From NCBI RefSeq assembly GCF_004403395.1, contig NZ_SOGN01000035.1, forward strand, positions 248,001 through 312,000: 64,000 nt of DNA, given 5' to 3'. Each line of letters opens with the position of its first letter. Positions within the stretch are counted from its first letter, which is position 1. Position numbers and translations under genes: made by a program. Shown one piece after another: positions 23,682-33,047 of this stretch. A model generated the notes under the pieces. The model worked only from the letters and a program-made list of their open reading frames with translations. It did no database searches and was not told the DNA's origin. Origin of the DNA: Cryobacterium cheniae. GTDB taxonomy: Bacteria > Actinomycetota > Actinomycetes > Actinomycetales > Microbacteriaceae.

Positions 23682-26600
23682 TCAGCGGCGCACGATCGAA
23701 CGCAGCAGCCGCACGACCACGGACAGGGATGCCATGTCGTCCTGGCCGAGGGCGTTGACCTCCTCGAACACGCTCCGGGCCCGTCCCAGTTGTTCCGCGT
23801 TGAGGGCCTCCCAGGCGAGCAGCCGGGCGTCGGCGTCGGCGGCATCCGTCTCAGTCAGCACGGCCCGCGTCATGTCGGCGACGGTTGCGTAGAGGTCGTC
23901 GCGGAGGGCGGCCCGGGCCAGGGCCTGCCAGCGGTCCTTCCGCGGCAGCACGGTGATGCGCTCCAGCAGGTTGTCCACCCGGAACCGGTCGTAGACCGTG
24001 TAGTAGACGCCGGCGACGTCGGCCAGCGGTTCGTCCACCTGGGCCGCGATCTGCGCCACGTCCAGCAGGGCGAACGCCTCGAAGAGTTCCGCCCACCGGC
24101 GACCGAGGTTCTCCGGCACGCCCCACTCCTGCGCCGTGCCCAGCAGGGACTGCACGCGCTTGAGGTCACCGCCCTTGAGGTAGTCCTCCAGGTGGGCGCG
24201 CATCAGGTCCATCTGCGGCTTGTACTGGGCGACCACCTCGCCCACCGGGCGCGACGCTCCCTGGTTGACCTGCCAGCGCACCGACCGGTCGAGCAGGCGA
24301 CGGATGTCCAGGTGGATCGCCGTCCAGTGCTCGGTCGGGAACGACGACGGCAGGGCGTTGACCTCGGCGACGAGCACGTCGATTTCGAAGATCTCCCGCA
24401 GCGCCACGAACGCCTTGGCGACCGTGGCCTGGTTCGCCGAGGTCTCCTCCATCGCCCGGAACGCGAAGGTCACGCCACCGAGGTTGATCATGTCGTTCGC
24501 GACGACGGTGGCGATGATCTCGCGGCGCAGCGGATGCGTGTCCAGCTCGGCGTCGAAACGCTCGGCCAGCTGCACCGGGAAGTACCGGCGCAGGGTGCGA
24601 CCGAACCAGGGGTCGTCGGGCAGGTCGCTGTCCCGCAGCGTCGTCGCCAGCTCGATCTTGGCGTACGCGGCCAGCACGGACAGCTCGGGGGAGGTCAGAC
24701 CCTGGCCCGTTTCGAGGCGTTCCCGCAGCGTCGCCGTCGTGGGCAGCGCCTCCAGCTCGCGTTTGAGGTCGCCGGAGGCCTCCTGCCAGTCCATCAGCCG
24801 CTCGTAGCTGGGGCTCCAGGTGGTCACCTTCGCGCGGTCGTTGAGCAGCAGGATGTTCTGGTCGACGTTGTCCTCGAGAACCAGCCGGGCCACCTCGTCG
24901 GACATGGAGGCGAGGAACTCCGCCCGCTCCGACTCGGCCAGTTTGCCGGCGGCCACCATCCGGTCGACGAAGATCTTGATGTTGACCTCGTGGTCGGAGC
25001 AGTCCACCCCGGCGGAGTTGTCGATCGCGTCGGTGTTCAGGATGACGCCCGTGAGGGCCGCCTCGATCCGCCCGAGCTGGGTCATCCCGAGGTTGCCGCC
25101 CTCACCGACGACCTTGACGCGCAGGTCCCTGCCGTCCACCCGGATGGCGTCGTTCGCCTTGTCGCCGACCTGGGCGGCCGTCTCGGTGCTGGCCTTCACA
25201 TAGGTGCCGATGCCGCCGTTGTAGAGCAGGTCGGCCGGGGCGGTCAGGATGGCGCGGAGCAGTTCCGGCGGGCTCAGGCTCACCGTGCCCTCCGGTAGTC
25301 CGAGCGCGGCGCGCACCTCGGCGGAGATCGGCACCGCCTTGGACTGGCGCGGGAAGACCCCGCCGCCGGCGCTGATCAGGCCGGAGTCGTAGTCCGCCCA
25401 GGACGACCGCGGCAGGGCGAAGAGGCGCCGGCGTTCCTGGAAGGAGCGCGCGGCATCCGGATTCGGGTCCAGGAAAATGTGCCGGTGGTCGAAGGCCGCC
25501 AGCAGACGGATGTGGTCCGACAGCAGCATGCCGTTGCCGAACACGTCGCCGGACATGTCGCCCACGCCGACGACCGTGAAGTCCTCGGACTGCGTGTCGA
25601 CGCCCAGCTCGCTGAAGTGGCGCTTGACCGACTCCCACGCGCCGCGGGCCGTGATGCCCATGGCCTTGTGGTCGTAGCCGATGGAGCCGCCGGACGCGAA
25701 CGCGTCGCCCATCCAGAAACCGTATTCGGCGGCGAGCCCGTTGGCGATGTCGGAGAAGGTGGCCGTTCCCTTGTCGGCGGCGACGACGAGGTAGGAATCG
25801 TCGTCGTCGTGGCGCACGACCCGGGCGGGCGGCACGAGCTGCTCCCCGTCCGCCGTCGTCACCAGGTTGTCGGTGAGGTCGAGCAGCCCCCGGATGAAGG
25901 TCTTGTAGCTCTCGATTCCCTCCGCCATCCAGGCCGCACGGTCGAGGGCCGGATCCGGCAGCTGCTTGGCGAAGAACCCGCCCTTGGCACCGGTCGGCAC
26001 GATCACGGCGTTCTTCACCGTCTGTGCCTTGACCAGGCCGAGCACCTCGGTGCGGAAGTCCTCCCGGCGGTCCGACCAGCGCAGCCCGCCGCGGGCCACC
26101 TTGCCGAACCGGAGGTGCACGCCCTCCACCTGCGGGGAGTACACCCAGATCTCGTATTTCGGCCGCGGGAACGGCAGCAGCTCGATCGAGGTCGGGTCGA
26201 GCTTGATGCTCAGGTAGGGCTTGTCCTGGAAGAAGTTCGTGCGCAGCGTCGACTCGATCAGGTTGATCAGGGTGCGCAGCACCCGGTCGGCGTCGAGCGT
26301 CGTGACCTGTTCCATCGCCGCCGTGAGTTCGTCCTTGACCTGCAGGCTGCGACGGATGCGCTCCGGCTCGGCCAGATCCGGATCGAACCGGGCCTCGAAG
26401 AGCGCCACCAGACCGCGGGTGACGGCGGGGTTGGCGAGCAGGGTGTCGGCGATGAAGCCGTAGGAGTTGGTGTTGCCGGCCTGGCGCAGGTATTTGGCGT
26501 AGCTGCGCAGGATGACGACCCGGTGCCAGGGCATACCCTCCGGCAGGACGAGGCGGTCGAGCCCGTCCGATTGGATGGCCCCGCTGACGGCGGCACCGAA

Positions 26601-28478
26601 TGAGTCGGCCAGGAGCTCACCGGTACTGATCGGGTCCACGCCCTCCGGGTAGTTCAGGCCCAGGTCGTAGAGGTAGAAGGCACGGCCGTCGGCGGTCTCG
26701 ATTTCGAAGGGCACCTCGTCGAGCACCTCGATGCCGAGGTTCTGCAGGAACGGCAAGATCTGGCTCAGACTCTTCGGCTCCATCATGTAGAGCTTGATCC
26801 GGGCATCCTCTTCAGCGATCTCCCCGGCGCTCGCGGGGAGGTAGACGTGCAGGCCGGGCCGGGCCGGGCCCAGGCCGGAACGGAGGGCCTCCTCGGCGGC
26901 GGCGGCGGCTGCCTCGAACCGGCCGATGTCCTGCAGGGCGTCTTCGATCTCGTAGTCGACCCGGTAGCTGGCGGGGAACGCCTCCGCCCAGACGTCGGAC
27001 AGGTGCTCGGCTTCCTCCAGCGGGCGGCTTTCCCGGAGCTGCTCGCTGAGGCCCTCCGACCAGGAGCGCACCGCCATCACCAGGCGGCGTTCCAGCGCGG
27101 CGGCGTCGACGGAGATGGCCGGGGCGTCCTTCTGCAGACGGATGCGGAAGAACAGCCGGGCGAGGGCGGATTCCGTCATGCGGGCCTCGAAGTCGACGGA
27201 CTCCGCGTTGAAGGTGACCCGCAGCTCCTCCTCGATGCGCAGGCGCACGGCGGTCGTGTAGCGGTCACGCGGCAGGTAGACCATGGCGGTCATGAAGCGG
27301 CCGTAGACATCCGGTCGTAGGAAGAGCCGGGTGCGGCGCCGTTCCTGCAGGCGCTGAATGGCGAGCGCGGTGGCCAGCAGGGTGGAAACGTCGATCTGGA
27401 ACAGCTCGTCGCGCGGGTAGGTCTCCATGATTCCCATCAGGTCCTTGCCGCTGTGCGATCCGGCCGGGAAACCGGCCTGGGTCATCACGGCGTCGACCTT
27501 GTCGCGCAGAATCGGAACGTCACGCACGGAACTCGTGTAGGCCGTGGCGGCGAACAGGCCGATGAAGCGGCGCTCCCCAGTGACCTTGCCGTCGGCGTCG
27601 AAAGTCTTGATGCCGATGTAGTCGAAGTAGGCCGGACGGTGAACGCTGGACCGGGAATTCGCCTTGGTGATCACCAGGGCGGCGCGTTCGCGCGCCTTCT
27701 GGCGGCCGGCATCCGTCAGGTGCTGCACCTGGTGGCCGTCCTCCTCGGAACGCAGCAGCCCCAGGCCGCTGCCCTCCCGGATAGCGAGCACGTCTTCGCC
27801 CTCGACGGTCTTCAGGTCGTACTCGCGGTAGCCGAGGAAGGTGAAGTTGTCCCCGCCCAGCCAACCCAGCAGCTCCTGTGCCTGGCTGATGTCCTCGATG
27901 CCCTCGGCGTGGGCCACGTCGTCGAGCGCTTCGGCGATCTCCTGGGCCTTGCGGGTCATCGCCGGCCAGTCCTCCACGGCGGCCCGCACATCGCCGAGAA
28001 CCTTGAGCAGGCCGTCGCGGATCCGGGTCTGGGCCTCGTCGGAGGCGCGGTCGATCTCGACGGCGATCCAGGATTCGCGCTGGGAGGCGTCGTCTTTCGC
28101 GGCGGTGCCCGACACCCGGGCCGCGCTCTGGAGCTCGTGGGTGTCGCGGTTGCGGGCCACGACCAGCAGGGGGTGCACCACCAGGTGGATGGCGGCGTGC
28201 TGGCGCACGATCTCCGCGGTGACCGAGTCCACCAGGAACGGCATGTCGTCCATGACGATGTAGACGACGCTGCCGTCGGATTCGTTCTCGATCTCGACGC
28301 GGGCGGTCCCCGGCATCCGGTCGTGGGCGATCTGCCAGTGGCGCACGGCCCGCGCGCGGAGAAGCTCCATAGTGTAGTGCTGGCGGTCTTCGCCGGCGAG
28401 ATGCTCGTAGTAGTCGAGGATGAAAGCGTCGAGCGTGTCTTGCGGGGGCAGACCCGCACCGGTGGACTCAGACGTCAT
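23682..28478 (-). CDS. gdh: NAD-dependent glutamate dehydrogenase, 180-kDa class
   Basis: 1598 residues, matching the large GDH-180 enzymes of actinobacteria (about 1600). It catalyses NAD-linked oxidative deamination of glutamate to 2-oxoglutarate. The N-terminal half carries the regulatory region (VVYIVMDDMPFLVDSVTAEI, ALAIQRLQERRRTRLFLRPD). The catalytic part has VARGGLRWSDRREDFRTEV, PTGAKGGFFAKQLPD, GDMSGDVFGNGMLLS and the NCSDHEVNIK-like region DCSDHEVNIKIF. Homology begins at ATG 28478, with GGAGG about 10 nt upstream on the coding strand; the frame runs open upstream without homology. It is divergent from the quinone oxidoreductase gene. In mycobacteria such enzymes are held inhibited by GarA/OdhI; that gene is not in this window. 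Confidence 0.95.
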   Translation of the reverse strand: MTSESTGAGLPPQDTLDAFILDYYEHLAGEDRQHYTMELLRARAVRHWQIAHDRMPGTARVEIENESDGSVVYIVMDDMPFLVDSVTAEIVRQHAAIHLVVHPLLVVARNRDTHELQSAARVSGTAAKDDASQRESWIAVEIDRASDEAQTRIRDGLLKVLGDVRAAVEDWPAMTRKAQEIAEALDDVAHAEGIEDISQAQELLGWLGGDNFTFLGYREYDLKTVEGEDVLAIREGSGLGLLRSEEDGHQVQHLTDAGRQKARERAALVITKANSRSSVHRPAYFDYIGIKTFDADGKVTGERRFIGLFAATAYTSSVRDVPILRDKVDAVMTQAGFPAGSHSGKDLMGIMETYPRDELFQIDVSTLLATALAIQRLQERRRTRLFLRPDVYGRFMTAMVYLPRDRYTTAVRLRIEEELRVTFNAESVDFEARMTESALARLFFRIRLQKDAPAISVDAAALERRLVMAVRSWSEGLSEQLRESRPLEEAEHLSDVWAEAFPASYRVDYEIEDALQDIGRFEAAAAAAEEALRSGLGPARPGLHVYLPASAGEIAEEDARIKLYMMEPKSLSQILPFLQNLGIEVLDEVPFEIETADGRAFYLYDLGLNYPEGVDPISTGELLADSFGAAVSGAIQSDGLDRLVLPEGMPWHRVVILRSYAKYLRQAGNTNSYGFIADTLLANPAVTRGLVALFEARFDPDLAEPERIRRSLQVKDELTAAMEQVTTLDADRVLRTLINLIESTLRTNFFQDKPYLSIKLDPTSIELLPFPRPKYEIWVYSPQVEGVHLRFGKVARGGLRWSDRREDFRTEVLGLVKAQTVKNAVIVPTGAKGGFFAKQLPDPALDRAAWMAEGIESYKTFIRGLLDLTDNLVTTADGEQLVPPARVVRHDDDDSYLVVAADKGTATFSDIANGLAAEYGFWMGDAFASGGSIGYDHKAMGITARGAWESVKRHFSELGVDTQSEDFTVVGVGDMSGDVFGNGMLLSDHIRLLAAFDHRHIFLDPNPDAARSFQERRRLFALPRSSWADYDSGLISAGGGVFPRQSKAVPISAEVRAALGLPEGTVSLSPPELLRAILTAPADLLYNGGIGTYVKASTETAAQVGDKANDAIRVDGRDLRVKVVGEGGNLGMTQLGRIEAALTGVILNTDAIDNSAGVDCSDHEVNIKIFVDRMVAAGKLAESERAEFLASMSDEVARLVLEDNVDQNILLLNDRAKVTTWSPSYERLMDWQEASGDLKRELEALPTTATLRERLETGQGLTSPELSVLAAYAKIELATTLRDSDLPDDPWFGRTLRRYFPVQLAERFDAELDTHPLRREIIATVVANDMINLGGVTFAFRAMEETSANQATVAKAFVALREIFEIDVLVAEVNALPSSFPTEHWTAIHLDIRRLLDRSVRWQVNQGASRPVGEVVAQYKPQMDLMRAHLEDYLKGGDLKRVQSLLGTAQEWGVPENLGRRWAELFEAFALLDVAQIAAQVDEPLADVAGVYYTVYDRFRVDNLLERITVLPRKDRWQALARAALRDDLYATVADMTRAVLTETDAADADARLLAWEALNAEQLGRARSVFEEVNALGQDDMASLSVVVRLLRSIVRR

Positions 28479-28686
28479 TGAAAAGTAGCCTCCATCGAAT
28501 TTCCGGTTCCGCGTCGTTGCGGGCACCGTCGAGCCGGGGGCTTTCCGACGCGAACGTGGAGCCCCCTGTCCATCGTAGTTTCGTTCCCGTGTTCCGCCCT
28601 GCGCCCGGCGGCGGGTCCCCGAACCGGCGGCCGAGGTCCCGCCTTGATCGCCCACGACCCGGCTGCAGGATGCGCGGCTGGGCTGC

Positions 28687-28746
28687 GCGCGTGCTGCGCC
28701 GCTGCGCTGGTGGCGTGCCCCGCGCGGAGCGGCGCAGCATGCGCGC
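28687..28746. repeat. REP-like repeat family 2, copy a
   Basis: GTGCTGCGCCGCTGCGC, then TGGTGGCGTGCC, then an imperfect complementary arm GAGCGGCGCAGCAT. It closely matches the copy at 39.33 kb. It lies in the divergent promoter space between gdh and the quinone oxidoreductase. Confidence 0.75.
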
Positions 28747-28789
28747 GACACCCGAGACGGGAACACTCGACGCTCGTAGGATGGCGGGC

Positions 28790-29767
28790 ATGCGCGCGAT
28801 TTTGGTAGACGCCCCCGGCGGCCCCGACAGACTCACTCTCACCACGGTGGCCGACCCGTCGGTCGGGGCCAGGGACATCCGGATTCGGGTGGCCGCTGCG
28901 GGCGTGAACCGGGCGGATGTCGCGCAGCGCCAGGGCAACTACCCGTCGCCGGCCGGCGCGCCCGAATGGCCGGGACTCGAAGTCTCCGGCGTGGTGGTCG
29001 AGACCGGCGCCCGGGCCTCGCAGTTCGCGGTCGGCGACCGGGTGTGCGCCCTGCTCGCGGGCGGCGGCTACGCCACCGAGGCCGTGGTGCACGAGGATCT
29101 GGCGCTGCCGGTGCCCGACTCCGTCGACCTCGTCGAGGCTGCCGGGCTGCCGGAGGCGCTCGCCACGGTCTGGTCGAACGTATTCCTCTCCGCTGGCCTG
29201 GCCGCCGGCGAGACGCTGCTCGTGCACGGCGGCGCCAGCGGCATCGGCACCACCGCCGTTCAGCTGGGCGTGCTGGCCGGCGCCCGGGTCGCCGTGACGG
29301 CCGGCTCGGCGGACAAGCTCGCGGTGTGCCGCAGCCTGGGCGCGGAAATCCTGATCAACTACCGTGAGCAGGACTTCCCGGCCGAACTCACGGCCGCCAC
29401 CGACGGGCACGGCGCCGACGTGATCCTCGACATCATCGGCGGCTCCTACGCGGCCCGCAATGTGGCGGCCCTCGCGGTCGACGGCCGCATCATGGTGATC
29501 GCCAACCAGAGCGGCGAGAACGCCGACTTCAACCCGTTCCACCTGATGCAGAAGCGCGGCCGGTACTGGGGCACCACGCTCCGGGCCCGCCCGTTCGAAC
29601 AGAAAGCCGCGATCATGCGGGCGCTCCGAACGGATGTCTGGCCCTGGCTGGAATCCGGCCGCTTCCGTCCGGTGATCGACAGCCGTTTCCGGTTCGACCA
29701 GGCCGCGGACGCCCACCGCCGGCTGGAGGCATCCGTTCACGTGGGCAAGATTCTGCTGGTGCCCTGA
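28790..29767 (+). CDS. NAD(P)H:quinone oxidoreductase (zinc-independent MDR, PIG3/QorA-like)
   Basis: 325 residues. MRAILVDAPGGPDRLTL opens the groES-like domain (AAGVNRADVAQRQGNYP), with the nucleotide-binding motif LLVHGGASGIGTTAVQL around residue 145. No zinc-binding Cys pattern is present, so this is a quinone/crotonyl-CoA reductase-type MDR enzyme. NQSGENADFNPFHLMQKRG and GTTLRARP are typical of the TP53I3/PIG3-like group. ATG 28790 follows AGGA at 8 nt; ATG 28781 is in frame but leaves no room for the ribosome-binding site. Role: NADPH-dependent one- or two-electron reduction of quinones, physiological substrate unknown. Confidence 0.92.
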   Translation: MRAILVDAPGGPDRLTLTTVADPSVGARDIRIRVAAAGVNRADVAQRQGNYPSPAGAPEWPGLEVSGVVVETGARASQFAVGDRVCALLAGGGYATEAVVHEDLALPVPDSVDLVEAAGLPEALATVWSNVFLSAGLAAGETLLVHGGASGIGTTAVQLGVLAGARVAVTAGSADKLAVCRSLGAEILINYREQDFPAELTAATDGHGADVILDIIGGSYAARNVAALAVDGRIMVIANQSGENADFNPFHLMQKRGRYWGTTLRARPFEQKAAIMRALRTDVWPWLESGRFRPVIDSRFRFDQAADAHRRLEASVHVGKILLVP

Positions 29768-29839
29768 GGCCGGCTGAGCGCCCCGCGTGTCCTGCTAGCG
29801 TGAAAGCCGTTGCCTCCCCACCCGATTGGAAACGCCCGC

Positions 29840-30040
29840 ATGAAGAACTGGTCCTTCACCACCTGCGCCGTCGCCGGGTTCAGTTTCAGTGCCTTCGGCG
29901 TGGCCCTGATCATTCTCAATGCGGTGACGGCCAACGCGTTCCTCACCGCCCTGCTCTGGACGGCGGGCGTGGCCCTCCTCATCGGCGGATCCCTGTCGGT
30001 GCGCGCCCACCTGCTCTGGAGCCGCGGCGACACCCGGTAG
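29840..30040 (+). CDS. Small two-helix membrane protein
   Basis: 66 residues from ATG 29840 (TGGA about 7 nt upstream). Two hydrophobic segments (about 6-30 and 35-53), a short loop and a basic C-terminal tail (VRAHLLWSRGDTR). No family is recognised. It lies 72 nt after the quinone oxidoreductase in the same direction and is convergent with the EEP hydrolase gene. Confidence 0.65.
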   Translation: MKNWSFTTCAVAGFSFSAFGVALIILNAVTANAFLTALLWTAGVALLIGGSLSVRAHLLWSRGDTR

Positions 30041-30055
30041 ACGCGGCCCGTCAGC

Positions 30056-30802
30056 CTAGATTGTGAAGTCACCGCCGGAGGCGCGTTCGGTCTCGGCGAG
30101 GCTGGATCGGACATCCGTGGCGTTCACCGGCTCATCGCTGTAGGTCGAGGTGACCAGGATCGGCAGGTGGTCGGAGGTGCCGATCGGCAGCGTCTCGACG
30201 CTGTCGATGGTCAGTCCGATGGAGGTGGCCAGGTCGAAGTGCCCGCGGAAGAACTTGTAGCGCGTGTAGGTGCGGGTGTCGCTGAGGGTGAGGTCGTAAC
30301 CGGACTGGGTGACCTGGTCGCCGAGGTGGCCCTTGAAGATCGGGTAGTTGTAATCGCCCACCATCAGGGTCGGCAGGCCCGGACCGAGCTGGTGCAGCTC
30401 TTCGTGCGCCGTGCGGATCTGGTTGCGCCGCAGGGAGTTGCGGGCGGTGAGCGGCGCGGCATGGAACGACGCGACGACGAGCTCGCGGTCCGCGACGAGG
30501 TCGGTCAGCCGGGTTCCGATCAGGCGCTCATGTGCGGGGGTCAGCAGCCGGTCGTGCAGGGACTTCTTGAGAGCGAAGGTCTTGGTGTGCTCGTTGGTGA
30601 ACCGGTCCTTGCGATAGTAGATCGCCAGGCCGAGGCGGTTCCGCACGGTGGAGTCGGCGAGGTGCAGCAGACCGATCTCCGCGGGGAGCTCCAGAGTGTC
30701 GCATTCCTGCAGGCACAGGACATCCGGATCGTAGTTCTCGGCCAGGGCGATGAGCTCTCCACTGGCACGATTCTTGCGGAGGTTATAGCTGATGACTTTC
30801 AC
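30056..30802 (-). CDS. Endonuclease/exonuclease/phosphatase-family hydrolase
   Basis: 248 residues of the Mg2+-dependent EEP superfamily. Motifs in order: YNLRKN (metal site region), LCLQE (catalytic Glu), SFHAAPL (His), GDYNYP (the GDxN motif) and TSDHLPI (SDHxP). The family includes AP endonucleases, DNase I-like enzymes and lipid or nucleotide phosphatases, so the substrate cannot be set from sequence. No signal peptide is visible, so it is probably cytoplasmic. Confidence 0.88.
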   Translation of the reverse strand: MKVISYNLRKNRASGELIALAENYDPDVLCLQECDTLELPAEIGLLHLADSTVRNRLGLAIYYRKDRFTNEHTKTFALKKSLHDRLLTPAHERLIGTRLTDLVADRELVVASFHAAPLTARNSLRRNQIRTAHEELHQLGPGLPTLMVGDYNYPIFKGHLGDQVTQSGYDLTLSDTRTYTRYKFFRGHFDLATSIGLTIDSVETLPIGTSDHLPILVTSTYSDEPVNATDVRSSLAETERASGGDFTI

Positions 30803-30922
30803 GACTGACCTTTTTCAGACTCGACCCGACTCGATGAACACTCACCCAGCCTACGTTTTCGACGCCCAAATGCTACATCGGCAGGGTGAATTCTCGGCGG
30901 CGCGCATGGAAGACTCGGGGGC

Positions 30923-31489
30923 ATGATGCAGGATGCGACGGGCACAGCGACGGCCGCCGTGGAGTCGGTCAGCCGCGACTCGCGGCACGCGTTCAGCAAG
31001 CCGACGGTGCCGGAGATCCGTCTGATCAAGGGATTCGGGGTGGAGGGCGACGCCCATGCCGGAGCCACGACGCAGCACCGCTACCTGGTCGTGAAGGATC
31101 CGACCCGGCCGAACCTCACCCAGGTGCACTTCATGCCCGCCGAACTCTTCGACGAGCTGCGCGGGGCCGGCTTCGAGGTCTCCCCCGGCGAGCTGGGCGA
31201 GAACATCACCACCCGCGGGCTGGACCTGTTCGGCCTTCCTCTGGGCGCCCGGCTGCGGCTCGGCGCCGACGCCGTCGTGAAGATCACCGGGATGCGCAAC
31301 CCCTGCTCGCTGATCAACGGGTTTCAGAAGGGGCTGATGAAGACCCTGATCGGCACGGCTGAGGACGGTCAGGTGATCCGCAAGGCGGGGATCATGGGCA
31401 TCGTCGTCACCGGGGGAACGGTCGCTCCCGGCGACCCGATCCGGGTTCAGCTGCCGGTCGGGGAACAGCGACCGCTCGGCGTGGTCTGA
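30923..31489 (+). CDS. MOSC-domain protein
   Basis: 188 residues. MOSC features: KGFGVEGDAHAG near the N-terminus, GELGENITTRGLDL, GARLRLG and the conserved cysteine in GMRNPCSLIN (Cys128). MOSC proteins handle sulfur for metal-sulfur cofactors or bind molybdenum cofactor, as in YiiM-like enzymes reducing N-hydroxylated compounds. GGGGG precedes the ATG pair (30923, 30926). The nearest molybdoenzyme gene is about 12 kb away, so there is no local link. It is 110 nt upstream of the heliorhodopsin gene, with no clear sign of cotranscription. Confidence 0.9.
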   Translation: MMQDATGTATAAVESVSRDSRHAFSKPTVPEIRLIKGFGVEGDAHAGATTQHRYLVVKDPTRPNLTQVHFMPAELFDELRGAGFEVSPGELGENITTRGLDLFGLPLGARLRLGADAVVKITGMRNPCSLINGFQKGLMKTLIGTAEDGQVIRKAGIMGIVVTGGTVAPGDPIRVQLPVGEQRPLGVV

Positions 31490-31599
31490 GCGCTCGGTCG
31501 GCGCCCCGCTCGGCCGCCGTCTGAGCGCCGTGGCGCCTCCGAGACGGCAATCGGTGACCCTGCTATTCTCGGCCTCACCCGCCTGTGAAGGAGTTCCCG

Positions 31600-32400
31600 A
31601 TGGCACGCAAAAACTACACCACAGATCAGAAGATCTCCCGCCTCCGGGTCTACAACATCGTGGCCGGCTCGCTGCACCTCGTGCAGGCCCTCGGATTCGC
31701 GTATGTGCTCACTCTGCTGAGCACGCAGGTGACCTTCCCCGTCACCGCCGATTACCTGTCGGGTCCTCCCGGCGTGCCGCTGCCGCCCGAGCGGGTGACC
31801 CTGTTCGACGTCAACGTGGGTATCGGCGTCGTCTCCTTCCTGGCGCTCTCGGCCGTCTTCCATTTCCTGATCTCATCGCCGAAGTTCTTCCCCCGCTACG
31901 CGGCCGGCCTCAGAGCCGACCGCAACTACTTCCGCTGGGTGGAGTACTCCCTGAGTTCCTCGATCATGATCTGGCTGATCGCGCAGATCACCGGCATCAC
32001 GGATATCGCGGCCCTCTTCTCGATCTTCGCCGCCAATGCCGCCATGATCATGTTCGGGGCACTGCAGGAGAAGTACGAGACCCCCGGCAACGGCAAGTTC
32101 CTGCCCTTCATCTTCGGGTCGATGGTGGGCGTGGTGCCGTGGATCGTCATCCTCATCTACTTCATCGGCCCCGGCTCGACCAGCGAGGCCGAACCGCCGG
32201 CCTTCGTCTACGGCATCATCATTTCCCTCTTCCTGTTCTTCAACACCTTCGCCGTCAACCAGGTGCTGCAGTACCGCCAGATCGGCGGCTGGCGCGACTA
32301 CCTCCGCGGCGAGCGCGCCTACATCACGCTGAGCCTGGTCGCCAAGACCGCGCTGGCCTGGCAGGTGTTTTCCGGGGCGATCATTCCGGCCCTCACCTAG
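31600..32400 (+). CDS. Heliorhodopsin
   Basis: 266 residues with seven hydrophobic helices. Heliorhodopsin hallmarks are visible: Lys249 in helix 7 (SLVAKTALAWQ), the retinal Schiff-base lysine, and Glu115 in helix 3 (RWVEYSLSSS), the counterion. The spacing between them equals that of the reference heliorhodopsin 48C12 (Glu107, Lys241), and His88 matches its His80. Heliorhodopsins are inverted (N-terminus inside) retinal proteins with no known pump activity. The start is ATG 31600 after GAAGGAG; an in-frame GTG at 31585 is less likely. No carotenoid cleavage or carotenoid biosynthesis genes lie in this window, so retinal must come from elsewhere. Confidence 0.93.
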   Translation: MARKNYTTDQKISRLRVYNIVAGSLHLVQALGFAYVLTLLSTQVTFPVTADYLSGPPGVPLPPERVTLFDVNVGIGVVSFLALSAVFHFLISSPKFFPRYAAGLRADRNYFRWVEYSLSSSIMIWLIAQITGITDIAALFSIFAANAAMIMFGALQEKYETPGNGKFLPFIFGSMVGVVPWIVILIYFIGPGSTSEAEPPAFVYGIIISLFLFFNTFAVNQVLQYRQIGGWRDYLRGERAYITLSLVAKTALAWQVFSGAIIPALT

Positions 32401-32530
32401 GAGCACGGGGAGGTCACCTCGGGCGGCCGCCCGACCGGGGACCCACGGTGGGGACTACATTGGGCGCCGTCGCCCTCGGCCGAGGCCGGCACCCGTTGTC
32501 ACGATCGCAACTTCAGTCGAGGAGCACCCG

Positions 32531-32986
32531 ATGAAAGCCGAACGAATCGAACTCGAACCGCGCACCCTGATGGGCGTGCGTGAGACACCCCGGATGGACG
32601 AGCTGACCGAATTCATGGGACGGGCCTTCGGCACCGCCGCCACCGAGATCGGCAAGCAGGGTGCCCACCCGGCCGGCCCGCCGATCTCGATGTACCACGG
32701 CGCTCCCACCGACATCGTCGACGTCACCGCGGGTTTCCCGGTGGCACAGCCGGTCACACCGACGCCCGGCGTGGTGATCGAGACGCTGCCGGGCGGCCCG
32801 GCGATCGAGGCCATCCACACCGGGCCGTACGACACGCTCACCGAGACCTATGCCGAGCTCACCGTCTGGGTCGCGGAGCAGAAGCTCGACCTCGCACCCG
32901 AAATGTGGGAGGAGTATGTGGTCGGCCCCGACACCGAACCGGACCCGGCCAAATGGCAGACCCGGATCGTTTTCCCGCTGAGCTGA
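32531..32986 (+). CDS. GyrI-like effector-binding domain protein
   Basis: 151 residues made up of one AraC-effector-binding/GyrI-like domain: MKAERIELEPRTLMGVRET at the start, MYHGAPTDIVDVTAGFPV in the middle and VIETLPGGPAIEAIHTGPYDTL, the typical beta-strand/loop where small molecules bind. No DNA-binding domain is attached. Stand-alone members bind or hydrolyse small hydrophobic compounds. ATG 32531 has GAGGAG about 6 nt upstream. It lies 130 nt after the heliorhodopsin gene in the same direction; a functional link is possible but unproven. Confidence 0.88.
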   Translation: MKAERIELEPRTLMGVRETPRMDELTEFMGRAFGTAATEIGKQGAHPAGPPISMYHGAPTDIVDVTAGFPVAQPVTPTPGVVIETLPGGPAIEAIHTGPYDTLTETYAELTVWVAEQKLDLAPEMWEEYVVGPDTEPDPAKWQTRIVFPLS

Positions 32987-33047
32987 GCGGGGCTCGGGAC
33001 ACTGACCGCGCCGCCGGCTCCCACGACGACGGCTCCCACGACGACGG

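Noticed and set aside
23631-25298. 555-residue plus-strand frame opposite the end of gdh
   Set aside because: Antisense to conserved NAD-glutamate dehydrogenase sequence, with a His/Arg/Val-rich composition and no motif.
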